NCBI GenBank assembly: GCA_009785525.1
Contig: WQWC01000001.1
Coordinates: 1 to 64,000, forward strand
Length of the DNA stretch: 64,000 bases
Reading direction: 5' to 3'
DNA from: Oscillospiraceae bacterium
Lineage (GTDB): Bacteria > Bacillota > Clostridia > Oscillospirales > Oscillospiraceae
The notes below the pieces were generated by a model. The model saw only the letters and a list, made by a program, of their open reading frames with translations. It was not told the DNA's origin and searched no databases. Positions 21,367-29,480 of this stretch are shown piece after piece (within the stretch, counting starts at the first letter, position 1; the number at the start of each line of letters is the position of its first letter). A program made the position numbers and the translations under genes.

Positions 21367-22743
21367 GTGAAGCATAAAAAAAGATCCGCCATGGCGATGG
21401 ACTTGGCAAACGGGCCGGTCTCAAAGACTTTAATCATATTCGCCATACCGCTGGCTGCCGCCAACCTCCTGCAAATAGTATCCAGCATTGTCTCTATGGT
21501 GGTGATGGGACAGTTTGTGGGCAGCGCGGGGCTAACCGCGGTGACTATTGGTTCGGAAATCACGCAAACGCTGACTTTTATGGCTATGGGTCTTTCAAAC
21601 GCAGGTCAAATCATTATCTCACAGTTTATGGGAGCGGGTGACAGGGCGTCAGTTTCCCGGACGATTGGCACGATGTTCACGGTCATAATGCTCAGTTCCC
21701 TTGTACTTACAGCTGTATGTGTCATTGGCGTCAATACATTCTTAACCCTGCTGAATACACCTTATGAGGCATTCCAGATGGCAAGGGAATTTGTTCTGAT
21801 ATGCTCCGCCGGGTTGTTTTTCATATTTGGATACAACCTGGTAAGTGCGATACTCAGGGGTATGGGAGATTCCCGCCGCCCGCTTATGTTTATCTCCATT
21901 GCTTCAATCAGCAACTTAATATTGGCCCTTATTTTCGTCTCCGGTTTAGGATTGGAAGCTATCGGCGCGGCGCTGGCTACAGTGATAGGCCAAGCTATAA
22001 GTTTTATCACATCAATAATATTTCTGTACAGAAAAAGGGCAGCATTCGGCTTTGATTTCAAGCCTAAAAGCTTTAAGGTTGACAACTTTATTTTAAAGAG
22101 GCTTTTAAGACTTGGAATTCCAATGTGCATACAGAGTGCGGCTATCAACTTTTCCATGATGTATGTCAATTCATTTATCAATGCATACGGAGTTATTGCA
22201 ACGGCAGTGACCGGGATTGGCTCCAGAATCGGTTTTATTATGAATGTAGTATGCGGCTCGCTGTCTGCGGCAGGCAGTTCCATGATCGGACAAAGTCTCG
22301 GTGCCAGAAAGATAGAACGCGTACCTGTAGTCATACGTTTTTCTTTGATCGTGAATCTGATCTTTGCATCTATACTCTCTGCTTTTATTGTTTTAATCCC
22401 GCGTCAGATGTTTGGTATATTTAACTCCGATGTTGAAGTGCTTGATATGGCAATGCTCTATGTTATCCCAGCGGTTTTGAATAACTATGGCTTCGCTCTC
22501 CGTGCGCCGCTCTTTGCGCTGATTAATGGCGTGGGTTACGCGAAGTTGAATCTGCTTGTGGGATTGTTGGATGGTGTCATATGCAGGATCAGCCTTGCTT
22601 TGCTTCTGGGTATAGTTCTTGGTATGGGCGTCAGCGGTTTCTGGTACGGCAGCGTACTGGCGGGCTATGTTCCGTTTCTTATTGGGGGAACCTATTTCAT
22701 TTCAGGCAAATGGAAAACACGCAAGCTTCTAATTTCACGATAG
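21367..22743 (+). CDS. MATE family efflux transporter
   Basis: Twelve-TM MATE pattern (LANGPVSKTLIIFAIPLAAANLLQIVSSIVSMVVMGQF); GTG start preceded by AAAGGAG. Confidence 0.88.
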   Translation: MKHKKRSAMAMDLANGPVSKTLIIFAIPLAAANLLQIVSSIVSMVVMGQFVGSAGLTAVTIGSEITQTLTFMAMGLSNAGQIIISQFMGAGDRASVSRTIGTMFTVIMLSSLVLTAVCVIGVNTFLTLLNTPYEAFQMAREFVLICSAGLFFIFGYNLVSAILRGMGDSRRPLMFISIASISNLILALIFVSGLGLEAIGAALATVIGQAISFITSIIFLYRKRAAFGFDFKPKSFKVDNFILKRLLRLGIPMCIQSAAINFSMMYVNSFINAYGVIATAVTGIGSRIGFIMNVVCGSLSAAGSSMIGQSLGARKIERVPVVIRFSLIVNLIFASILSAFIVLIPRQMFGIFNSDVEVLDMAMLYVIPAVLNNYGFALRAPLFALINGVGYAKLNLLVGLLDGVICRISLALLLGIVLGMGVSGFWYGSVLAGYVPFLIGGTYFISGKWKTRKLLISR

Positions 22744-22788
22744 CGAGATTAGAAGCTTGCCAAGTCTGCGAAGAGCTTTTCAATGGCA

Positions 22789-22820
22789 GAATCGGGAAGC
22801 GAAAAACCGCTTCCCGATTC
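22789..22820. terminator. bidirectional-type terminator hairpin between convergent genes
   Basis: GAATCGGGAAGCG-aaaaac-CGCTTCCCGATTC. Confidence 0.7.
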
Positions 22821-22845
22821 ATTTTAGAGACCAAGCCGGACACTT

Positions 22846-25335
22846 CTAAAACTTGTGTTCAGCCCGCGAAATTATGTCGTTTTGCATCTCGGTAGTCATT
22901 TCCACGAAATAGGCGGAGTACCCGGCGATACGTACAACAAGGTTGTGATGCTTAATGGGATCCAGCTGCGCTTCGCGCAACGTTTCGGTATCGACCACGT
23001 TGTATTGACACTCCATGCCGCCTTTGTCAAAAAACGTCTTTGTCATGTCTCGCAGTTTTGTAACGCCGTCATCTCGCGAAAATACAGACGGGTGCATACG
23101 CAGATTCACCGCCATGCCATCCATAAAGCGAGAATGATCAAAGCAGGTTGATGATATAAATACAGCAGTCGGCCCGTTCTCATCTTTTCCTTGGGCCGGA
23201 CTCATCGCGTCTGCAAGCGGTTCGCCCGTCTTACGCCCGTCCGGCGTCGCCCATGTGAGTTCGCCTTGCGGCACATGGTCCGCCGCGCTGTACATCCCGC
23301 CTTTATACACAGAACACCGCTGGTTAGAGAATTCGGTACAGAGCTGATAATACAGATCGACGACCCACTTGAGTTCCACGTCGGCATATGGGTCAGCGTT
23401 GCCGTAATGCGGAACCTCGGTGATAATTTGCTGGCGCAGCGGCTCATACCCTTCCCAGTTGGCGAGTATCGCGTCCAGCAGCTCTTTGGCGGTAACAAGT
23501 TTTTTGTCAAACACCATGTATTTAATCGCTGTCAGGCTGTCCCCGACCGTCGCAAAGCCGACAGCCGTGCCGCCGTAAGAGTTGTACTTCGCGCCGCCCG
23601 CGGAAACGTCCATGCCCTTTTCCATGCACCCCTCGGTCGAAATGGACAGGTTGGGGAACGGGAATAGCCGCGCCTGTTCGTATTCGGCATAGTTGTTCAG
23701 TGTGGCCGACCATGTCAGCATCCATCTTGCAAGTTTCTCCAACGCTGCGCGGACTTCTTCAATGGAGTTCATCTCGTATAAGTATCCCGAGCGCACATGC
23801 TCCGGCGCTTGCTGTCCATTCATCGGATTGATGCCGTTGTTGAGCGCCATGACCAGGACAATGGACCAGTATATACCATTATGCGACATGGCTGTGCCAT
23901 TCGGGGCCGGGTAATCGTTGCCGGAGCCGACTATCTCCTGGCAGCCGATAAGGCTATAGTCCCGTGCGTCCTCGAGCGAGAATCCGAGTTCTTTCATCAT
24001 TCCGGGTATTATTATGTCGTCATTTTGGAACAATGGCAGACCACCGACAATCCGGGATGTCTCCAGCGCGCAGTTCCATATTTCATCAGGCGTATTTTTG
24101 TGTACTCGCAGCGAAATTGTAGGTTCGTGCAGTTTCAGCCGCGCCATAGCTTCAAGTATCATATACGAAACAGGATTCGTCGCATCCGCGCCCGTTTCAG
24201 GGATTTGCCCGCCTATTGTCGTGTGCTGTCCAACATGTCCGATACCAACAGTTTGTGCCATTTTTCCGAAGCCGCCTTCATAGAACGTGTTGAGTTTGAG
24301 GAAAAACGCGTCAACAAGTTCCTGCGCCTCGTCGATAGTGATTGTGCCTTCCTCAAGCTCCTTTTTCAGGTACGGCCACACATTTTGGTCAACCCGTCCC
24401 ATCGACGTTACGCCAGGACCATTGTCAACAATCAGGAATAGATGGTACATCAATATCGCTTGACACGCTTCCCAAAACGTCCGCGCGGGATTTGCCGAAA
24501 TCCACTCAAGGCTTGAAGCCATTTTTTCAAGCGCTGCTTTACGTTCGGGCGTTGGCGCGTCTTTCGCCATTTCCGCCGCTATCTCTGCGTAACGGCGCGT
24601 CAGCGTAATGGCTCCATCACAGGCGATTGTCGCAGCTTTGTAGAACACGTATTTGCGCATATCGTCACCCATTATCCGGCCTTCGCGCGCATCCAGCCAA
24701 TCTTGCGCCTGTTTGCGGATTGCGCCGTATCCCAGTCTAAGTATCTTTTGAAATCCCGGCGTAAGGTGACCCGGGGCCATAAGCGCACCGGGTCGCCCGG
24801 GTATACCGTAATCGCTGGCAGCAAGCTTCATAAACGCCTTCGCATTGTCCGGAAGCCATTTGTCCGAACCGTATCCGTATTCATTTTCACCACCGAGCCC
24901 GCCGCCATCGAACACGCGGACAGGTCGCATTTGATGTGACATCAGCTCACGCAGCTTTTTCAACTCCTCCGGAGAAATTGCGAGTTTCTGTCTGGAGTAC
25001 AGTGGGTCATCATCGGGGCAGTGGTGCAGCCCGTCCTCTTTAATCGGCCACGTATTCTCAATATCCGCCATAAGCCACATCGCCCCGCTGGCCCCGCCAA
25101 AATTCTTGTTGCCAAGGTTCGCGGCGAAGTAGTCATCGTCCTCTATACGCAGCGGCATGTGTGAAATAACATAAAGCGATTGCAGGGGCTTTTGTATCAG
25201 CGGAGTTACCCCATCGTACTTTTCTGCAGCCTCAATCCTCAGGCGCGTTTTCTCGGAGTCTGCTATTATTACCCTGTTGCGGATATTCTCCCGCATGTTC
25301 CATATTCGTTCTGTATAAGGTTTGAATTTATACAT
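22846..25335 (-). CDS. glycyl radical enzyme (pyruvate formate-lyase/dehydratase family)
   Basis: C-terminal glycyl radical motif RIAGYSAYFV; active-site loop DYSLIGCQEIVGSGNDY; PFL-domain architecture; ATG at 25335 with AAAGGAAC upstream. Confidence 0.92.
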   Translation of the reverse strand: MYKFKPYTERIWNMRENIRNRVIIADSEKTRLRIEAAEKYDGVTPLIQKPLQSLYVISHMPLRIEDDDYFAANLGNKNFGGASGAMWLMADIENTWPIKEDGLHHCPDDDPLYSRQKLAISPEELKKLRELMSHQMRPVRVFDGGGLGGENEYGYGSDKWLPDNAKAFMKLAASDYGIPGRPGALMAPGHLTPGFQKILRLGYGAIRKQAQDWLDAREGRIMGDDMRKYVFYKAATIACDGAITLTRRYAEIAAEMAKDAPTPERKAALEKMASSLEWISANPARTFWEACQAILMYHLFLIVDNGPGVTSMGRVDQNVWPYLKKELEEGTITIDEAQELVDAFFLKLNTFYEGGFGKMAQTVGIGHVGQHTTIGGQIPETGADATNPVSYMILEAMARLKLHEPTISLRVHKNTPDEIWNCALETSRIVGGLPLFQNDDIIIPGMMKELGFSLEDARDYSLIGCQEIVGSGNDYPAPNGTAMSHNGIYWSIVLVMALNNGINPMNGQQAPEHVRSGYLYEMNSIEEVRAALEKLARWMLTWSATLNNYAEYEQARLFPFPNLSISTEGCMEKGMDVSAGGAKYNSYGGTAVGFATVGDSLTAIKYMVFDKKLVTAKELLDAILANWEGYEPLRQQIITEVPHYGNADPYADVELKWVVDLYYQLCTEFSNQRCSVYKGGMYSAADHVPQGELTWATPDGRKTGEPLADAMSPAQGKDENGPTAVFISSTCFDHSRFMDGMAVNLRMHPSVFSRDDGVTKLRDMTKTFFDKGGMECQYNVVDTETLREAQLDPIKHHNLVVRIAGYSAYFVEMTTEMQNDIISRAEHKF

Positions 25336-25510
25336 TTTATGACCGTTCCTTTCGTTATAATTGACGCAATTTGCCTGTTCGTAAGTATGCACATACCTTG
25401 AAATATTATTAATTATAGGATACATGATCTCTTCCAAAATGACAATATTATTTTAAATAATTTTTTGTTATATGAAATTATTTCATTCAAGCCATTTATC
25501 TCAATAACTG

Positions 25511-25556
25511 AAAAAGCACGGTGCAATCGCGAAAACGCTGATTGTACCGTGCTTTT
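25511..25556 (-). terminator. Rho-independent terminator
   Basis: AAAAAGCACGGTGCAATC...GATTGTACCGTGCTTTT. Confidence 0.75.
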
Positions 25557-25598
25557 CTGCCGCTCATATAACAAAAGTCTCTTGTTCTGCTCATTCTC

Positions 25599-27140
25599 CT
25601 ACCGCTTCTTTGGCACTATAAGCATTTGCCCCTCTTTAATCTCTTCCTCGCTCTCCAGTCCGTTCGCCGTCAGAATCAGCACCGCAGTTGAGTGATGCTT
25701 CTTCGCCAGCTTCCAAAGTGTGTCGCCTTTGGATGTCTTGGAGATCATCAGCGACGGCATTTTTGACGTGTCAAGTGCCTCTTCTTCATCGTACGATATC
25801 TCGGACAACGCACTCAGTACAACAAGCCTTGCCTCAGTGACTGTGAAGTCCACGGGGATTCGCAGTTCAATACCGTTTCCAGCAGCGGCTGTGTATATTT
25901 CCCCGATACAAGCGGCGGTTATCGCGTATGTACCGTCTTGGCGCATTTCTCCCGTTGCCTCGGCCTCAAACCTGCCCAAGGCTGACATGATCCTACCGTC
26001 ATCGCCTATGTATACGCATGTCACATACAGCGGAGACCTCATCATAACCGCGCTGTCGTCGCCTCCTCTTTCAACTGTTCCTGTGGCAACGTTAACCGCT
26101 ATAACACGGGAGACGTCTCCGGGAGTTTCCAGCACTCCCCTAAACACGGAACTCAGCTTGGCGGGGGCTTCCCTATGTTCAAACTCCACTTCCTCGGCGG
26201 TATGCATGAGGCTGAATTTTGTGCTGTATACGTCGCTGATAAACGTAATCGTTTTGCGTTCCGCCGCGACGCATTGCGCAACGACGTGCAGTTCAACACC
26301 CACCATTCTGCCGTCGGAACTATCCATTCCACCGGATTCGATATAAGCGCCTGTCAGCATCAGCACGATATCAAAATCGCAGTCTTCGGAGATATTTTCA
26401 AGCTCCATTATCTGGGAAAATTCCGAGGACAGTATCACACTGCATAGATCGTCATCGTCCGCCGGGTTGTATAGCAGCGAGATATTCGTGTTGCCCCGGA
26501 AAATCAGCTTATTACCCACGACTTTCGCCTCTTCAGCCGTGACCGTGGCGATAGACCGCAGGATATCCCCTATTTCCGGACTCCCGTTAGGCAATGTCAG
26601 CTCGTCTGATATCACAAAAGACTTTTCCCTCACATCCATGGGGATGCATACCTCGCAACTCTCCCGCAGAAGCTCTATTCCACTGTCTTCGGCCAATTCA
26701 ATGTCTGTGGATATTGAAAGCTCATCACCGTTATAGCATGAGAGTTCAGCGAGGAGATCAACCCGCAGCACAAACTTCCGGGGATTTACGATAGACGCGT
26801 CAGCTGTAATAGCCGTGACGCGGGCTATCACGCTGCTGTCTTGGATTATCTCACTCTCAGCTACGGCAATCGTGAATGGAATCTCGGCATTTATCCTACG
26901 CACGCCGCCCACGCCTTCCGGGGCATACACCACCGTCATCGCGGCGATTCCCGATACCGATACCCTGCCGATATCGGCGTCCTTGCCGCGGATAAGCACC
27001 GTTGCGTCCACGCAGATGATTCTGAGTATATCCGGCAATGCGTCTGGGACTATCATCTCCATCGTTTCTTCCTGCGTTAGTCTCGTGTTTAATACATTCC
27101 TGACATGATTTATCTTTTCCCGATTTAGATATAACTCCAT
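25599..27140 (-). CDS. sipL: SPOCS (DUF3794) and LysM domain spore coat/cortex morphogenetic protein, SipL-like
   Basis: Repeated SPOCS modules (TMEMIVPDALPDILRIICVDA...) and C-terminal LysM (SKTSKGDTLWKLAKKHHSTAVLILTANGL). Confidence 0.8.
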   Translation of the reverse strand: MELYLNREKINHVRNVLNTRLTQEETMEMIVPDALPDILRIICVDATVLIRGKDADIGRVSVSGIAAMTVVYAPEGVGGVRRINAEIPFTIAVAESEIIQDSSVIARVTAITADASIVNPRKFVLRVDLLAELSCYNGDELSISTDIELAEDSGIELLRESCEVCIPMDVREKSFVISDELTLPNGSPEIGDILRSIATVTAEEAKVVGNKLIFRGNTNISLLYNPADDDDLCSVILSSEFSQIMELENISEDCDFDIVLMLTGAYIESGGMDSSDGRMVGVELHVVAQCVAAERKTITFISDVYSTKFSLMHTAEEVEFEHREAPAKLSSVFRGVLETPGDVSRVIAVNVATGTVERGGDDSAVMMRSPLYVTCVYIGDDGRIMSALGRFEAEATGEMRQDGTYAITAACIGEIYTAAAGNGIELRIPVDFTVTEARLVVLSALSEISYDEEEALDTSKMPSLMISKTSKGDTLWKLAKKHHSTAVLILTANGLESEEEIKEGQMLIVPKKR

Positions 27141-27274
27141 AAATCGTCCACTCCTTAAATATGTTTTCTGTTACGAAATATATTAGAGGCGTGGACAAAT
27201 TATGCCTTACTTTTTTCTTCTGCTTAAAAAGTAAGCAAAAAAGAACTTTATTGGAATTCGCGATCGTAGGATTG

Positions 27275-27317
27275 ACCGCCCCGTCGCCCTCGGGCCATCC
27301 GCGGACGACGGGGCGGT
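27275..27317 (-). terminator. terminator-like hairpin
   Basis: ACCGCCCCGTCG...CGACGGGGCGGT downstream of the spoVM-like ORF. Confidence 0.5.
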
Positions 27318-27339
27318 TCTCCCTACAGGGTGCGAGTCC

Positions 27340-27411
27340 TTATTTCACTCCAAAGATTGCCTTCAGCATCCTTGATATCACTCGCGGGGGCTTGATTATG
27401 TACATTTTCAT
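27340..27411 (-). CDS. spoVM: SpoVM-like 23-aa amphipathic sporulation peptide
   Basis: MKMYIIKPPRVISRMLKAIFGVK resembles B. subtilis SpoVM (MKFYTIKLPKFLGGIVRAMLGSFRKD); RBS GAGGGGAG upstream; downstream of prkC-rsgA as in B. subtilis. Confidence 0.78.
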   Translation of the reverse strand: MKMYIIKPPRVISRMLKAIFGVK

Positions 27412-27426
27412 TTTTTCTCCCCTCTT

Positions 27427-27576
27427 CTAACAGCGCATTAGCAAAAATCCCGCATAGATCAACGCAAGACCCAAGAGTATCCACCAGCATATTGCCGGCA
27501 AAATCACCGCGAACAGAATCAACAGCCCGGCCGCGGCCACATATAGTCCAATCGGCTTGAAATGATGCCGTCTCAA
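27427..27576 (-). CDS. 49-aa hydrophobic (two-TM) small protein
   Basis: TTG-started ORF LRRHHFKPIGLYVAAAGLLILFAVILPAICWWILLGLALIYAGFLLMRC, RBS AAGGCGG upstream, 15 nt upstream of the spoVM-like ORF on the same strand. Confidence 0.55.
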   Translation of the reverse strand: MRRHHFKPIGLYVAAAGLLILFAVILPAICWWILLGLALIYAGFLLMRC

Positions 27577-27660
27577 ATAATTAACCGCCTTTCCGAGTTA
27601 CTACTAACAGTATACTCAAAGGCGGTTATGTTTGTTACTTTTTTGTCAGGCTTACCATGC

Positions 27661-28536
27661 CTACGGACGACCTCCGACTCGTATAATATGCTCCACGGGT
27701 GACCAATCTGTAATCGGATTATCGCTCAACCACACTTCTGTCGAATCCGGCAATCCGGCTAGCGGCGTTAAGTTACTTATTTGATTAGCTTGCAAGTTCA
27801 ATACTTCTAAATTCGTCAACCCTGCCAGCGGGGTTAGGTCGGTGATTTCATTTTCGCCCAAGATCAAAGTCGTCAAGTTCGCTAAACCGGCCAACGGCGT
27901 CAGATCGGTAATTTCGTTGGAGAACAAGATCAAAGTCGTCAAATTTGTCAAACCGGCTAACGGGGTTAAGTCTCTGATTGAGTTGTGATGCAAAACCAGT
28001 TCCGTCAAATCCGTCAATCCTGTCAGTGGAGTCAAGTCATTGATTTGGTTGTTGCCCAAGATCAAACTCCTCAAATCAGTCATTCCGGCAAGCGGCGCCA
28101 GGTCGGTGATTTCATTGTTGAACAAGTCCAATTCCATCAAATTTGTTAATCCGGCCAATGGCGTCAAATCACTGATTTGGTTGGCTTGCAAATACAGCGC
28201 CTGCAAATCAGTCAATCCGGCTAGCGGTGACAGGTCGCTGACATAATTACCGATCATCCACAGTATCTGCAAATTAGTCAAATATCGCAATGGCTCAATT
28301 TCTTCATTCGTTAAATTTATTAATGGTGAAATATTAATTTGTCCGTCTGTCATGGTTACTATATTCCATTCGTGGAGACTAAGTAAATTTGTTGATGTGC
28401 TGATCCGCTCTCCGCGTATCGTAATATACTCATCAGAGCTGCTTGTACAAACGTAAAGGAGTAACGCAACAAGAATTAAGGAAACCGCAATCACAATAAT
28501 TTTTGTCTGCGTCATTGTCAAATGCTTCTTCGCCAT
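27661..28536 (-). CDS. leucine-rich repeat (internalin-like) membrane-anchored protein
   Basis: N-terminal TM then about ten 22-aa LRRs of type LTPLAGLTNLTTLILGENEITD. Confidence 0.85.
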   Translation of the reverse strand: MAKKHLTMTQTKIIVIAVSLILVALLLYVCTSSSDEYITIRGERISTSTNLLSLHEWNIVTMTDGQINISPLINLTNEEIEPLRYLTNLQILWMIGNYVSDLSPLAGLTDLQALYLQANQISDLTPLAGLTNLMELDLFNNEITDLAPLAGMTDLRSLILGNNQINDLTPLTGLTDLTELVLHHNSIRDLTPLAGLTNLTTLILFSNEITDLTPLAGLANLTTLILGENEITDLTPLAGLTNLEVLNLQANQISNLTPLAGLPDSTEVWLSDNPITDWSPVEHIIRVGGRP

Positions 28537-28593
28537 TGCATAAACCCTCACTTTCAAAATAATATGGAAAACGTCTGATTTGCAACATCCGGT

Positions 28594-29475
28594 TTACGTT
28601 TTGTGCTCCCACTCTTTATAGCCAGCCGCTATCTCATACAGGCGGACATAACTGCTGTGACGTGATTTTTGCACCTCCCCTGCCCGAAGCGCCTCTAAAA
28701 CGGCGCAGCCCGGTTCTTTGATATGCGCACAATCATGAAATCGGCATTCTCCAAGATATGGCTCAAACTCCGGGAACATGTATTGCAACTCATCTTTTGA
28801 TGTAAGCTGATTCTCCGTATCAAATGCCGAAAACCCCGGTGTGTCGGCAATTATCGCGTCACCGGGCAACTTGAAAAGCTCCACATGCCGCGTTGTATGC
28901 CGCCCTCTGCCGAGTTTTTTGCTGATTTCGCCCGTTAAAATCCGAAAATTCGGCTCCAGCATGTTCAGAATACTGGACTTCCCCACCCCGGAATTGCCGG
29001 TAAACGCGCAGATACTACCGGAAATTGCCGCGAACAATTCCCCTCGCCCCTCACCTGTTTCGGCGCTTGTGCGGAGGGTTATAAATCCGGATTTCTTGTA
29101 AATGTCATACAGAAAATCCCCGGGTTCAAGATCACACTTGTTCACACAGATGACAGGCTCGCAATCGTTCATTTGCGATATCACTGTCATCCTGTCGATA
29201 AGATATGGGTCTGTCACCGGCACTGCTCCAGAGGCAATTATTACCATTTTGTCAATGTTCGCTATCGGCGGCCTGATAAATGCGTTTTTTCTGGGAAGTA
29301 TTTCCATCAAGACGCCTCTGCCTTCTTCTGTTGGCGTGAATTCGACACTGTCGCCAACTAACGGCACGCTTTTTTCAAGGCGGAAACGGCCGCGCGCCCT
29401 GCACTCGACCGTTCCATCCTCAGATTCAACATAGTAGAATCCGCTTAACGCTTTAAATATAATCCCGTAAGCCAT
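28594..29475 (-). CDS. rsgA: ribosome small subunit-dependent GTPase RsgA
   Basis: VNKCDL, GNSGVGKSSILN, DTPGFSAFD and C-terminal CxxH zinc motif; circularly permuted GTPase. Confidence 0.93.
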   Translation of the reverse strand: MAYGIIFKALSGFYYVESEDGTVECRARGRFRLEKSVPLVGDSVEFTPTEEGRGVLMEILPRKNAFIRPPIANIDKMVIIASGAVPVTDPYLIDRMTVISQMNDCEPVICVNKCDLEPGDFLYDIYKKSGFITLRTSAETGEGRGELFAAISGSICAFTGNSGVGKSSILNMLEPNFRILTGEISKKLGRGRHTTRHVELFKLPGDAIIADTPGFSAFDTENQLTSKDELQYMFPEFEPYLGECRFHDCAHIKEPGCAVLEALRAGEVQKSRHSSYVRLYEIAAGYKEWEHKT

Positions 29476-29480
29476 AGGCG

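Noticed and set aside
23797-24441. 214-aa plus-strand ORF and neighbouring plus ORFs
   Set aside because: Antisense to the glycyl radical enzyme gene; composition shadows codon bias of the real gene.
25720-26346. 208-aa plus-strand ORF
   Set aside because: Antisense shadow of the SipL-like gene, Ser/Thr-rich with no recognisable domain.
27721-28260. Possible CRISPR array or satellite because of regular DNA repeats
   Set aside because: The 66-bp periodicity is coding repeats of the LRR protein; there are no unique spacers.
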